Assembly: GCA_963753615.1 (NCBI GenBank)
Contig: CAVWCW010000002.1
Location: 310,001-374,000, forward strand
DNA: 64,000 nt
Reading direction: 5' to 3'
Source of the DNA: CAVWCW01 sp963753615
Lineage (GTDB): Bacteria > Pseudomonadota > Gammaproteobacteria > Chromatiales > Chromatiaceae
Both the position numbers and the translations under genes were made by a program. Below, one piece after another: positions 8,306 to 17,309 of this stretch. Numbering within the stretch: position 1 is the first letter of the stretch; the number at the start of each line of letters is the position of its first letter. Under the pieces are notes generated by a model. The model was not told where the DNA came from, made no database searches, and saw only the letters and a list, made by a program, of their open reading frames with translations.

Positions 8306-8926
8306 ATGCCTGAAGCCGCGGCTCCCATCGCGCTGGCGGTCACCGGCGCCTCCGGCAGTGCCTATGCCCTGCGCCTGCTGGAATGCTTGCTGGCGGCAGG
8401 GCGCCCCGTGTACCTGATGGTCTCCCAGGCCGCCCAGGTGGTGCTGAGCATGGAGTCCGACCTGCAGGTGCCGGCTCGGCCGGAGGAGGCGCAGGCGTTC
8501 TGGTGCGCTCACTTCGGCGTCGCCCCCAGCCAACTGCGGGTGTTCGGCCGCCAGCAATGGACGGCTCCGGTGGCCAGCGGTTCCAATCCCCCCGAGTCGA
8601 TGGTGGTCTGCCCCTGCACCACCGGCACCCTGGCGGGCCTTGCCGCCGGCACCAGCGCCAATCTAATCGAGCGCGCCGCCGATGTCTGCCTCAAGGAGCA
8701 CCGGCGGCTGATCCTGGTGGTGCGCGAGACCCCTTTTTCGGTCATCCATCTGGAGAATATGCTGCGTCTGGCTCGCGCCGGGGCGGTGATCATGCCGGCG
8801 AATCCCGGTTTCTATCACCGCCCGGATTCCATCTCCGGCGTGGTGGACTTCATGGTGGCGCGCGTACTCGACCACCTGGGCGTCGAGCATGAGTTGTTGC
8901 CGCGCTGGGGAGAGGAGGGGGCTTAG
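8306..8926 (+). CDS. ubiX: Flavin prenyltransferase UbiX
   Basis: Makes prenylated FMN, the cofactor of the UbiD decarboxylase in ubiquinone synthesis. The 206 residues carry the FMN-binding VTGASGSAYALRLLE start, VCPCTTGTLAGLAAGTS in the middle and the conserved RETPFSVIHLENML and MPANPGFYHRP motifs. Length and motifs match UbiX/Pad1. It starts 8 bases after the metal-binding protein gene. Confidence 0.97.
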   Translation: MPEAAAPIALAVTGASGSAYALRLLECLLAAGRPVYLMVSQAAQVVLSMESDLQVPARPEEAQAFWCAHFGVAPSQLRVFGRQQWTAPVASGSNPPESMVVCPCTTGTLAGLAAGTSANLIERAADVCLKEHRRLILVVRETPFSVIHLENMLRLARAGAVIMPANPGFYHRPDSISGVVDFMVARVLDHLGVEHELLPRWGEEGA

Positions 8927-9259
8927 CCGCCGCTGGCAAGAATCTGACCGGCAGACCGGCAAACTGCAAGGCCTGCGGTCTCACCGCGGGCGAGGCCAGA
9001 CCGCCAGGGCTTGACGCTACCTCGGCGGCCAGAAGTCTTTGGGGTGGGCTTAGCTAAGGTTGGGCAACTGTACGATGAGCATTAGAGAGACGAAGGTTCC
9101 GAGCAGGACGACCATATATCTTAGCAGTATCGTGGGCATAAACATTCCAGAGTAGTCACCGTTGGTGTCGAAGATAGCCGTGCATCTTTACAAAATGATG
9201 ACGGCGTGCGGCCTCCAATCGGCTTACATTCCGGGCATGAAAAATGCCACGTTGACCAG
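8927..9259. other. Intergenic stretch between convergent ubiX and folE
   Basis: About 330 bases, less GC-rich than the flanks in its second half. It holds no recognised RNA or terminator with a T-run. The only coding hint is a 31-codon hydrophobic reading frame on the minus strand, listed separately. Confidence 0.5.
9050..9145 (-). CDS. Possible 31-residue single-pass membrane peptide
   Basis: An ATG-started frame encodes a short peptide with a hydrophobic core (TILLRYMVVLLGTF then VSLMLIVQLP) and ends at TAA. It could be one membrane-spanning helix. No good ribosome-binding site precedes the ATG and I know no family, so it may be chance. Confidence 0.22.
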   Translation of the reverse strand: MFMPTILLRYMVVLLGTFVSLMLIVQLPNLS

Positions 9260-9895
9260 TCAGGCGCGGATGAAGTCCATGAACTCGGATCGGGTGCGGG
9301 CGTCGTCTTGGAAGCTGCCGCGCATGGAACTGGTGACCGTGGTGCTGTTCTGTTTTTGCACCCCCCGCATCATCATACAGGTGTGGCTGGCCTCCATTAC
9401 TACCGCCACACCGTGGGGCGCCAGGACCTCCATCAGGGCTTCGGCGATCTGATTGGTGAGGCGCTCCTGCACCTGCAGGCGGCGCGCGAACACGTCCACC
9501 ACTCGCGCCACTTTACTCAACCCCACCACCTTGCCTTTGGGCAGGTAGCCGACGTGGGCGCGGCCGAAAAACGGCAGCATGTGATGCTCGCACAAGGAGT
9601 AGAATTCGATCTCGCGCACTACCACCATCTCCTTGCAGTCCTCGGTGAACACCGCGTTGTGTACCACCTCTTCCACCGTCATCTGGTAGCCGCTGGTGAG
9701 AAAGTCCATCGCCTTTGCCACCCGTAGCGGGGTGCGCTGCAGGCCTTCGCGCTGCGGGTCTTCGCCGACCCGCTCCAGCATTTGCCGGATCAGTGCCTCA
9801 AAGGCGTCGTCGTAAGTCTCGTCGGGGGCGGCGTCCAGGTTGTCGGCGTAGTGGCCTTTGTGGAGCATTTTCGGGCGGGTTTTGGATGGGCTCAT
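9260..9895 (-). CDS. folE: GTP cyclohydrolase I
   Basis: Converts GTP to 7,8-dihydroneopterin triphosphate, the first step to tetrahydrofolate and other pterins. The 211-residue protein has the zinc and active-site motif CEHHMLPFFG (Cys102, His105), GLSKVAR, and ASHTCMMMRGV near the C-terminus with the second zinc Cys, marking the zinc-dependent type IA enzyme. The start at 9895 was chosen over a longer frame because upstream codons are unlike the family. It diverges from the cysteine synthase gene. Confidence 0.95.
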   Translation of the reverse strand: MSPSKTRPKMLHKGHYADNLDAAPDETYDDAFEALIRQMLERVGEDPQREGLQRTPLRVAKAMDFLTSGYQMTVEEVVHNAVFTEDCKEMVVVREIEFYSLCEHHMLPFFGRAHVGYLPKGKVVGLSKVARVVDVFARRLQVQERLTNQIAEALMEVLAPHGVAVVMEASHTCMMMRGVQKQNSTTVTSSMRGSFQDDARTRSEFMDFIRA

Positions 9896-10080
9896 CGGGG
9901 CTCTGTGTTCCGCTGTAAGGGCGGGCCGGCGTCCGCTGCCCGACATTGATTTGTCATGCTTTCTGCATGATAGCCGCTTTTCCTCGGCCGGCAAAACGGG
10001 GAGCGCCCTGCAATTCCGCCGGGCTTTGGTTATCATTCTCGGGTGCGGCCGCCGGCCGCGCTTCCTCGGGCGATGCCTTG

Positions 10081-11004
10081 ATGAAATTCGACAGTATTCT
10101 GCAGACCATAGGGCAAACCCCGGTGGTGCGCCTCAACAAGGTGCAGGACGTGCTCGCCGCCGAACTCTGGGTCAAACTGGAGAGCTTCAACCCCGGCGGC
10201 TCGGTCAAGGATCGCCCGGCCTTGAACATGATCGAGGATGCGGAACGGCGCGGCCGGTTGCGCCCGGGCGACACCCTGATCGAGCCCACCTCGGGCAATA
10301 CCGGGATCGGGCTGGCCATGGTGGCTGCGGTCAAGGGCTACCGCATCGTGCTGGTGATGGCGGAGGACATGAGCGAGGAGCGCAAGGCCCTGATGTGCGC
10401 CTTCGGCGCCGAACTGGTGCTGACCCCGGCGGCCCTGGGCACCAAGGGGGCGATCGAGGAGGCCAAGCGTCTGGCCGCCGAGCAGGGCCATTACTTCGTC
10501 GGCCAGCATTTCAACCCGGCCAATCCGGAGGCCCACAAGACCACCGCCGAAGAGATCTGGGAGGATTTCGGCGCCGGGCTGGATGCCCTGGTGTGCACCA
10601 CGGGCACCGGCGGCACCATCTCCGGGGTTGGCCGCTACCTGCGCCAACAGCATCCGGGGCTCGCCATCTACGCCACCGAGCCGGCGGACTCTCCGATCCT
10701 GAGCCAGGGCATCGCCTGCAAGCACAAGATTATGGGCACCGCCCCGGGCTTTATCCCGGAAATCCTGGATACCGGCATCTATGACGAGGTGCTGCAGATC
10801 ACCACCGAGGAGGCCTACGCCGGTACCCGCTTCCTGGCCCGTCAAGAGGGCATACTCGCCGGCATCTCTTGTGGCGCGGCTTTGGCCGGAATGCTGCAGC
10901 TGGCGCGCCGCCAGCAGTTTCGCGGCAAGCGCCTGCTGGCGATTCTGCCGGACACCGGGGAGCGTTACCTCAGCACCGATCTCTGGTGTTATCAGCCGCG
11001 CTGA
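10081..11004 (+). CDS. cysK: Cysteine synthase (O-acetylserine sulfhydrylase)
   Basis: A PLP enzyme that makes cysteine from O-acetylserine and sulfide. The 307 residues have the lysine in SVKDRPALNMI (Lys43), the substrate loop PTSGNTG, the phosphate loop TGTGGTISGVG, and ISCGAA near the end. Length and the GTAPGFIPEIL motif fit CysK better than CysM, but the KHKIMGT sequence differs a little from enterobacterial CysK, so the isozyme is not certain. ATG 10081 was chosen because IGQTPVVRLN follows at the usual distance. The divergent gap with folE holds a perfect TCATGC-5-GCATGA inverted repeat (9954-9970). Confidence 0.93.
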   Translation: MKFDSILQTIGQTPVVRLNKVQDVLAAELWVKLESFNPGGSVKDRPALNMIEDAERRGRLRPGDTLIEPTSGNTGIGLAMVAAVKGYRIVLVMAEDMSEERKALMCAFGAELVLTPAALGTKGAIEEAKRLAAEQGHYFVGQHFNPANPEAHKTTAEEIWEDFGAGLDALVCTTGTGGTISGVGRYLRQQHPGLAIYATEPADSPILSQGIACKHKIMGTAPGFIPEILDTGIYDEVLQITTEEAYAGTRFLARQEGILAGISCGAALAGMLQLARRQQFRGKRLLAILPDTGERYLSTDLWCYQPR

Positions 11005-11033
11005 GCCGGCCCACAGTGACCCCGGGCAGCGTT

Positions 11034-11802
11034 TCAGCCGCGGGTGAACACCCACTGGTCGGGCCCCGAGAGGGCCTGGTTGTGCGCATAGCCCTCACTG
11101 TCGAAGCCCTTGATCTGCTCCGGGTCGCTGAGGCGATTGCGGATGATATAGCGGCTCATCAGGCCGCGCGCCTTCTTCGCATAGACCCCGATCATGCGGT
11201 AGCCGTCGCCTTTTCGCTCCTTGAATTGGGGGGTAACGATGCGGGCGTCGAGCTGCTTTGGTTTGACCGCTTTGAAGTACTCGTTGGAGGCCAGGTTGAT
11301 CAGCACCCGATCGCCCTGGGCCGCCAGCTGGCGGTTCAGGCCCTCGGTGATCTGGCCGCCCCAGAAGGCATACAGGTCCTTGCCGGCCTCGTTGGCCAGC
11401 TTGGTGCCCATCTCCAGGCGATAGGGCTGCATCAGGTCCAGGGGCCGCAGCAGGCCGTAGAGTCCCGACAGGATGCGCAGGTGCTCTTGGGCGAAGGCGA
11501 AGTCGTCCGCGCTGAAAGTCTCCGCATCCAGGCCGGTGTAGACGTCTCCCTTCATCGCCAGCGCCGCCTGTTTGGCGTTCTCGGTGGTGAACTCCGGGCG
11601 CCAGGCGTGGTAGCGCTCGAAGTTGAGCTCCGCCAGCTTCATGCTCAGATGCATCAGCTCCGCCAGGTCCAAGACCGAGAAGTTGCGCAGGATGTTGATC
11701 AGGCGCTGGGCCTGCTCAACGTACTCGGGTTGAGTGTGGACGTCTGGTGACCGGCGGGGTGGTGTAGTCGAGGGTCTTGGCGGGGGAGATGACGATCAGC
11801 AT
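11034..11802 (-). pseudogene. yaaA: yaaA (peroxide stress protein family) split by a frameshift
   Basis: YaaA proteins of about 257 residues limit free iron and DNA damage during peroxide stress. The N-terminus MLIVISPAKTLDYTTPPVT starts at 11802 and the rest (from QPEYVEQAQRL through NILRNFSVLDL to the normal C-terminus at 11034) is in another frame. The change falls between about 11735 and 11752. The span of 769 bases is one more than a 255-codon gene, so one extra base is enough to explain it. All family blocks, including NLASNEYFKAV, are otherwise intact. A sequencing error is as likely as a true mutation. Confidence 0.85.
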
Positions 11803-11923
11803 GGGGACCTCGCAGGGGCACGGATTGAGCGCCGACCATGATGTGCCGAGCGACGCCGAAATACAACCTGGGGAGGTCGTGGGTATGGAGCGTCCGGGCC
11901 CGGGCGTGCTAGGCTTTCGGGTC

Positions 11924-12232
11924 ATGAGCCAAGACCAAGATGTCCTTCTGAGCAAGCTGTTCGCCCTGATCCGCCGCCTCTACGCGGATACCGAGGACAT
12001 GTTGGATAATCCCACCGAGCAGCAGCTGTGGTACGACCGCGGCTACGCCAACGGCATGGTCCAAGCCCTGCGTAAGCTGGGCTACGGCGAGCGGTTGCAG
12101 GGTCAGCTCCAACCCGACCCCGAGGACCTGATCGCCGGCCACGAACCCCTGGTCTGGGGCAAGGCCTACGTCCACGGGCTGGAGGTCGGTATGCGCGAGA
12201 CCCATGAGGTCCTGGGCCGGAAGCAAAACTAG
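11924..12232 (+). CDS. Conserved hypothetical protein, about 102 residues
   Basis: A small acidic soluble protein beginning MSQDQDVLLSKLFALIRRLY. It has no signal peptide, membrane segment or known motif. The start at 11924 was preferred since the upstream in-frame codons look non-coding; an ATG at 11885 is possible, and neither has a strong ribosome-binding site. It ends 9 bases before xthA on the same strand, so co-transcription is likely. No function is assigned. Confidence 0.65.
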   Translation: MSQDQDVLLSKLFALIRRLYADTEDMLDNPTEQQLWYDRGYANGMVQALRKLGYGERLQGQLQPDPEDLIAGHEPLVWGKAYVHGLEVGMRETHEVLGRKQN

Positions 12233-12241
12233 GTAGCTGAA

Positions 12242-13057
12242 ATGCGCATTGTCTCCTTCAATACCAACGGTATCCGCGCCCGACGCCATCAGCTCGAGGC
12301 GCTGCGCGATCAGTACGACCCGGACATCATCGGCATCCAGGAGACCAAGGTCCAGGACCAGGACTTTCCCCAGGAGATGATCGACGAGCTGGGCTACCGG
12401 GCGCACTATTTCGGCCAGAAGACCCACTACGGGGTGGCCCTGCTCTCCAAGCGCCCGCCGCTTGCGGTGCAAAAGGGCTTTCCCGGCGACGGTGACGATG
12501 CGCAGCGGCGCTTCATCATGGGGGTGTTCGAGACCGCCGACGGCCAGCCTTTGAACCTGATCAACGGCTACTTTCCCCAGGGCGAGAGCCGCGACCACGA
12601 GGTCAAGTTCCCGGCCAAGCGCAAGTTCTACGCCGACCTGCTGGCCTACCTCAATGCCAACTTCACCCCGGACGACCGGTTGCTGGTGATCGGCGACATG
12701 AACATTGCCCCCCTCGACCTGGACATCGGCATCGGCCCCGACAATGCCAAGCGCTGGCTGCGTACCGGCAAGTGCAGCTTCCTGCCGGAAGAGCGGGAAT
12801 GGATGCAGCAGCTGACCGGCTGGGGCCTGTGCGACACCTACCGCCAGTGCCACCCCGAGGTGGACGACCGTTTCAGCTGGTTCGACTACCGCAGCCGGGG
12901 ATTCGAGCGGGAGCCCAAGCGCGGCCTGCGCATAGACCTGGTGCTGGCGAGCCCTGCGGTCAGCGAGCAACTCAGCGGCGCCGGTATCGCCTACGATATA
13001 CGGGCCATGGAGAAACCCTCGGACCACTGTCCGGTGTGGGCGGACTTCGATCTCTGA
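12242..13057 (+). CDS. xthA: Exodeoxyribonuclease III
   Basis: A major AP endonuclease and 3'-exonuclease of base excision repair. The 271 residues show the exonuclease-endonuclease-phosphatase fold: SFNTNGIRAR at the N-terminus, the metal ligand Glu34 in QETK, GDMNIAP with Asp152 and Asn154, and SDHCPVW near the C-terminus with the catalytic His. The length matches E. coli XthA. It follows the 102-residue gene closely. Confidence 0.97.
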   Translation: MRIVSFNTNGIRARRHQLEALRDQYDPDIIGIQETKVQDQDFPQEMIDELGYRAHYFGQKTHYGVALLSKRPPLAVQKGFPGDGDDAQRRFIMGVFETADGQPLNLINGYFPQGESRDHEVKFPAKRKFYADLLAYLNANFTPDDRLLVIGDMNIAPLDLDIGIGPDNAKRWLRTGKCSFLPEEREWMQQLTGWGLCDTYRQCHPEVDDRFSWFDYRSRGFEREPKRGLRIDLVLASPAVSEQLSGAGIAYDIRAMEKPSDHCPVWADFDL

Positions 13058-13076
13058 GTCCGCTCGCCGCGGCGTC

Positions 13077-13838
13077 ATGGCCAAGGCCAGCATCCGCTTT
13101 TACGAAGAGCTGAACGACTTCCTGCCGGCGGCGCGGCGCAAGCGCGACATTGCGCTGGAATTCACCGCTCCGGCGCCGGTTCGGCACCTGATCGAGACCC
13201 TGGGGGTGCCCCATACCGAGGTCGAGTTGATCCTGGTCAATGGCCGCTCGGTGGGCCTGGAGCAGCCCTTGGCGGACGGTGACCGGGTGAGTGTCTACCC
13301 GATGTTCGAGGCCCTGGACGTGACGCCTCTGGTGCGCCTGCGCGAGTCGCCGCTGCGCCGGGTGCGCTTCCTGGTGGACGCCCACCTGGGGCGGCTTGCT
13401 CGTTACCTGCGCCTGCTCGGATTCGATACCCTGTTTTACAATGATTTGGGAGACCAGGCGCTGGTCGGGCTGGCCCTGGCCGAGCGCCGGGTGCTGTTGA
13501 CCCGAGATCGGGCACTGCTGATGAGGCGGGAGCTGACCCACGGCTGCTATGTGCGCCAGGGTCCGGCGCGGGAGCAGTTGGCGCTCCTGGTGGAGCGCCT
13601 GGACCTGTATCGCCAGTTGCGCCCGTTCAGTCGCTGCATGCATTGCAACGGGGAACTCGCAGCGGTGCCCAAGGCCGAGGTGGCGGCGCGCCTGGAACCG
13701 CGCACCCGGCGCGCCTTCGAGCGCTTCTGGCGTTGCGGGGAATGCGGGCGGGTGTACTGGCAGGGATCCCACTGGGAACGCATGCAGGCCTTGGTGGAGG
13801 GGGTACGCCGCCGCCCGGAGCAACCCCAGCCGCCCTGA
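13077..13838 (+). CDS. Ubiquitin-fold plus Mut7-C RNase domain protein
   Basis: A 253-residue protein with an N-terminal ubiquitin/ThiS-like region (about 1-85, ending DGDRVSVYPMF) fused to a Mut7-C domain (about 95-240). The second part has PIN-like acidic residues Asp101 (FLVDAHLG), Asp123 and Asp144 (LLTRDRALL), and a zinc ribbon formed by Cys187/Cys190 and Cys220/Cys223. The family is a predicted RNase; its substrate is unknown. It begins 19 bases after xthA on the same strand. Confidence 0.88.
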   Translation: MAKASIRFYEELNDFLPAARRKRDIALEFTAPAPVRHLIETLGVPHTEVELILVNGRSVGLEQPLADGDRVSVYPMFEALDVTPLVRLRESPLRRVRFLVDAHLGRLARYLRLLGFDTLFYNDLGDQALVGLALAERRVLLTRDRALLMRRELTHGCYVRQGPAREQLALLVERLDLYRQLRPFSRCMHCNGELAAVPKAEVAARLEPRTRRAFERFWRCGECGRVYWQGSHWERMQALVEGVRRRPEQPQPP

Positions 13839-13931
13839 CGGCTGAGATTTTGCGGCGGATGTGCGATATTGGCCGCAGCCATTTCCCTGACAACCATAAC
13901 CCGCAATTGGGGCCCACGCATGGAGACGAAG

Positions 13932-14483
13932 ATGAGACTGCCGGTCCGGCTGCTGCGCTGGGTGCTGATGGCCGGCCTGCTGCTGGCCGGCCCCCAATTG
14001 TCGGCGGGCGAACCCTGCCTGAAGCTGGTGTTCAACGAATACTGCCTCGGCGGAGCAATCGATGAGTTGATGCGCCAGCGCAAGGGCTACGTGCACCAGG
14101 AGCAGGAAGGCGAGCGTCGGGCCCTGATCTATGCCGATGACCGCGACCTGATCTACGTCATGGCGTTTCAGGGGCGCATCTACAAGGTGGTGCGCAAGTA
14201 TGGCTCGGAGACCTTGATCACTTTCGAAGACCTGCTGCGGCTGCTGAACGACAAGTACGGCCGGTCCAGCGATGAGAGTCGCTTCCCGGCCTATGTGCGC
14301 AGCCAGGCGAGCAAGATCGGCGCCATCCGCCGCGGCGACGGCCGCGAGCTGCACACCTGGCGGCCGCAGGGGCAGCCCTGGCTGGTGAGCCTGAGCTGGT
14401 CCCGGGAGCTGGGTCTGGCGTTGGAATATGTGGCCGATGAGTTGGCCAACGAACAGAGCCGGTTGCAGGCCGAGGGTCTGTGA
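13932..14483 (+). CDS. Secreted hypothetical protein
   Basis: A 183-residue protein with a signal peptide (MRLPVRLLRW then VLMAGLLLAG, likely cut after LSA). The mature part starts GEPCLKLVFNEYCLGG and has two early cysteines that could form a disulfide. No known domain is seen. GGAG lies 6 bases before the ATG at 13932; an ATG 12 bases upstream is possible. Probably periplasmic. It is followed within 40 bases by the DUF1244 gene. Confidence 0.75.
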   Translation: MRLPVRLLRWVLMAGLLLAGPQLSAGEPCLKLVFNEYCLGGAIDELMRQRKGYVHQEQEGERRALIYADDRDLIYVMAFQGRIYKVVRKYGSETLITFEDLLRLLNDKYGRSSDESRFPAYVRSQASKIGAIRRGDGRELHTWRPQGQPWLVSLSWSRELGLALEYVADELANEQSRLQAEGL

Positions 14484-14519
14484 GCCCGGAGCGCTGATTC
14501 AATCCCGACTGGAGCCCCC

Positions 14520-14843
14520 ATGGATCAAACCACCCGAACCGAGATCGAGGCCGCCGCCTTCCGCGGCTTGATCGAGCACCTGCAGCGCCGCAGCGACGTG
14601 CAGAACATCGACCTGATGAACCTGGCCGGCTTCTGCCGCAACTGCCTGGCCAAGTGGTACCTGGCGGCGGCCAAGGAGCGTGGGGTCGAACTGGACTACG
14701 ACCGGGCGCGGGAGGCAGTCTATGGCATGCCGTTCGGGCAGTGGAAGGCCCAGTTCCAGAAACCCGCCAGCCCCGAGCAAATGCAGGCGTTCGAAGACAC
14801 CAAACCCCTGCATGCCGAGATCAGCGGCCACAATCAGGGCTGA
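14520..14843 (+). CDS. DUF1244 family protein
   Basis: A 107-residue protein of the DUF1244 family, recognised by LMNLAGFCRNCLAKWY, then the YDRAREAVYGMPFGQWK block. The family is widespread in proteobacteria and structurally known but has no assigned reaction. The C-x-x-C in CRNC could bind metal. GGAG precedes the ATG. It is the last gene before the convergent envZ. Confidence 0.85.
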   Translation: MDQTTRTEIEAAAFRGLIEHLQRRSDVQNIDLMNLAGFCRNCLAKWYLAAAKERGVELDYDRAREAVYGMPFGQWKAQFQKPASPEQMQAFEDTKPLHAEISGHNQG

Positions 14844-14870
14844 CCCGGATATTTCATGTGCGCGGGCGTG

Positions 14871-14901
14871 CCCTGGCGCGGAGGAAAACCGGCAGCCAGG
14901 G
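14871..14901. terminator. Hairpin between convergent DUF1244 and envZ genes
   Basis: CCCTGGC (14871-14877) pairs with GCCAGGG (14895-14901) around a 17-base loop. There is no T-run, so it is a weak candidate for an intrinsic terminator. Confidence 0.3.
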
Positions 14902-15055
14902 GTGCGATAGCCAGGCGGCGTTATACAGGATGTTTCGCTGCCGATGCCTCCGCAGTCCTATTCACGGTCCGGTATTTCCGGTCGCTTATGCGAAGCCGCC
15001 TGGCGACCTGGGGAAATATGCGGGTTGAGGCCGGTCTACTCGGATCGATCCTCGA

Positions 15056-16378
15056 TCAGCTGCCGTTGCCCAGCCGCACCCGGGCCAGGGTACCGCCGCC
15101 CGGGCGGGGCTCCAACTGCACAGTAAGCCCGCAGGCATCCGCCAACTGGCGGACGATGGCCAGCCCCAGACCGCTGCCGCCGGTGTCGCGGCTGCGCGAG
15201 GCCTCCAAGCGGTAAAAGGGCTGAAAAATTGCCTCGCGCTCATGCTCGGGGATGCCCGGGCCGCGGTCCAGGACTCTAATCTCGGTCCCTTGCCCATTGC
15301 ATTCCAACTCCACCCGGGGCGCCCCGCCGCCGGCGCCGTAGCGCAGGGCGTTGTCCAGCAGGTTGCCGAGGATGCGCTCCAGGGCGCTTACATTGACCTC
15401 GGCCGGGCAGGGGCCCCGGGCCTGCCAGGTCAGCTCGGCGCCACTGCGGCGCTGGCTTAATACCAGACCGTCGATCAGGTCCGCCAGGTCGACCCGGTCG
15501 CGGGCCCCGGCCTCCAGGTTGCGGGCCAGTTCGAGGGTCTGGCCGATCAGCCGGTTCATCTGCTCCAGGTCTTGCTGCAGGCGGGCCACCAGTTGCGGGT
15601 CCGGCTGCTGGGAGAGCATTTCCAGGGCCAGCTGCATACGGGCGATGGGGGTGCGCAGGTCGTGGGAGATGCCGGCCAGCAGGGTGGTGCGGTTGGCCAG
15701 CAGTTCCTGGATCTGCACCACCATGCGGTTGAACTGGCGCACGAAGGTGACCAATTCCCGGGGGCCGGTTTCCGGCAACGGGTGGGGGAGCTGGCCGCGG
15801 CCGATTCGCTCCACCTCGGCGCCGAGGCGGGTCAGGGGGCTGGTGATTTGACGCGCCAGCACTACCGAGGCGAGCAGGATCAGCAGTAGCGTGGCGACGC
15901 CGACGGCCAGCAGGGCATCGATCGGGCGGGTGCGGACGCGGTCGCGGGGAAAGCCCACCCGCACCGGTTCCCGGTTCTGGCCCACCGCCAGGTCGACCCA
16001 AAACCAACGCCGGCCCTCGATCACCTGGGGTTGCACCGATACCGCGTCGCCCAGGCGTTCGGCCAGCGCCTGCTCGACCCGACGGACATAGGGCAGGAAA
16101 TAGTTCTCCGGTGGGATCTCGCTCTGGGTCTGGGTCAGCCAGAGGTCGTGTTCCTGGTAGAGTTTGTCTACGTAGTCGCCGCGCAGATTGGGCGGCAGCA
16201 TGGCCCAGGTTTGGGCCTGCAGCACCATGAAGGCGGCCAGGTCGGCGGCGGAGCGCTGGGCCACCGGGGACAGGGCGTAGTAGACCAGGGCGCCGAAGGT
16301 CAGCGCCGCCAGCACGGCGTAGCTCAGGCCCAGGGTCAGCAGGGTACGGCCGAACAGGCCCGCAGGCGTCAGGCGCAT
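15056..16378 (-). CDS. envZ: Osmolarity-type sensor histidine kinase (EnvZ-like)
   Basis: Inner-membrane sensor of the two-component pair with the adjacent response regulator. The 440 residues have a membrane helix at about 11-36, a periplasmic region, a second helix at about 152-176, HAMP (177-228), the dimerisation H-box GISHDLRTPIARM with His239, then the ATPase N box (LGNLLDNALRYG), G1 (DRGPGIPE) and GGSGLGLAIV. The layout and H-box match EnvZ. It overlaps the regulator stop by one base, so translation is probably coupled. The exact stimulus is not visible. Confidence 0.92.
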   Translation of the reverse strand: MRLTPAGLFGRTLLTLGLSYAVLAALTFGALVYYALSPVAQRSAADLAAFMVLQAQTWAMLPPNLRGDYVDKLYQEHDLWLTQTQSEIPPENYFLPYVRRVEQALAERLGDAVSVQPQVIEGRRWFWVDLAVGQNREPVRVGFPRDRVRTRPIDALLAVGVATLLLILLASVVLARQITSPLTRLGAEVERIGRGQLPHPLPETGPRELVTFVRQFNRMVVQIQELLANRTTLLAGISHDLRTPIARMQLALEMLSQQPDPQLVARLQQDLEQMNRLIGQTLELARNLEAGARDRVDLADLIDGLVLSQRRSGAELTWQARGPCPAEVNVSALERILGNLLDNALRYGAGGGAPRVELECNGQGTEIRVLDRGPGIPEHEREAIFQPFYRLEASRSRDTGGSGLGLAIVRQLADACGLTVQLEPRPGGGTLARVRLGNGS

Positions 16379-17103
16379 TAGTTCTTTTCGCCCTCCGGGG
16401 CGAACAGGTAACCCTGGCCCCAGACCGTGCGGATGTACTTGGGCGCCTTGCTGTCGTCCTCGATCTTGGCCCGCAGGCGCGCCACCCGCACGTCTATGCT
16501 GCGGTCGAACGGCGAGTACTCGTAGCCCTTGAGCAGATCCAGCAGCCGGTCCCGCTCCAGCACCCGGTTGGGGCGCTCGACAAAGATGCGCAGCAGGTTG
16601 AACTCGCCGGTGGTCAGGGCCACCTCAGTGCCGTCGCGCAACAGGCGCTGAGCCTCCAGATCCAGCTCATAGGGACCGAAGCCCGGGCGCGCCGCCGGGA
16701 CCGCTTCCTCCGCCGCGGCCTTTAGCTCCGCCGCCGGGCCCTGGCGTCTCAGCACTGCGCGGATGCGAGCCAGGAGTTCGCGCGGGTTGAAGGGCTTGGC
16801 CAGGTAGTCGTCGGCCCCCACCTCCAGGCCGACGATGCGGTCCACTTCATCGCCGCGCGCCGACAGGATGATGATCGGCAGGTCGCCGCCGGCGCGCAGG
16901 CGGCGGGCAATGCTCAGCCCGTCTTCCCCCGGCAACATCAGGTCCAGAATCACCAGATCCGGGCTGTCTTGGGCCAGCCATTGGTCCATCTCGGCGGCGT
17001 TGGCTACCGCCGTTACGCGATAGCCCTCGCGTCCGAGATAGTCGCTCAGCAGCTCGCGCAGCCCCGCGTCGTCGTCCACCACCAATAGCTGCTCGTTGTC
17101 CAT
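16378..17103 (-). CDS. ompR: OmpR-type response regulator
   Basis: A 241-residue DNA-binding regulator with a receiver domain (1-~120; acidic pocket DDD at 10-12, phosphoacceptor Asp54 in VILDLMLPG, Lys in LAKPFNPREL) and a winged-helix output domain (EVALTTGEFNLL, then SIDVRVARLRAKIEDD). It is very like OmpR. Partner of the EnvZ-like kinase just downstream. Upstream is an AT-rich promoter region shared with the divergent small membrane gene. Confidence 0.95.
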   Translation of the reverse strand: MDNEQLLVVDDDAGLRELLSDYLGREGYRVTAVANAAEMDQWLAQDSPDLVILDLMLPGEDGLSIARRLRAGGDLPIIILSARGDEVDRIVGLEVGADDYLAKPFNPRELLARIRAVLRRQGPAAELKAAAEEAVPAARPGFGPYELDLEAQRLLRDGTEVALTTGEFNLLRIFVERPNRVLERDRLLDLLKGYEYSPFDRSIDVRVARLRAKIEDDSKAPKYIRTVWGQGYLFAPEGEKN

Positions 17104-17110
17104 TCCGGCC

Positions 17111-17309
17111 CTCGCCGACAGTGAAATATCTTGTTACAAATAAAGTATATTAGGAAATACTAATTTAATACCTTTGGCGGAGAATGGGCACTGTCGGCAG
17201 AGTATCGAGCCGCCGCGGGAGATCCCCGGGCGCCGCAGTTCCGACGCAACCGGGGTGGGCCGGTCACCAGGCGGTGAGCAGCCCCCCTCCAGATGAAGAG
17301 GTAGCAATC
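17111..17309 (+). promoter_or_regulatory. AT-rich divergent promoter and structured 5' leader
   Basis: An AT-rich block (about 17127-17172) separates ompR from the small gene on the plus strand and must hold both promoters. It is framed by a 10-base inverted repeat: GCCGACAGTG near 17112-17121 and CACTGTCGGC at 17189-17198. The following 110 bases are GC-rich and can form further hairpins, such as TCACC/GGTGA around 17265-17278. The structured leader hints at post-transcriptional control, but I match it to no riboswitch class. Confidence 0.4.

Noticed and set aside
17200..17309. A c-di-GMP (GEMM) riboswitch suggested by GACGCAA in the leader
   Set aside because: The rest of the GEMM core, including the GAAA tetraloop and its receptor, is missing.
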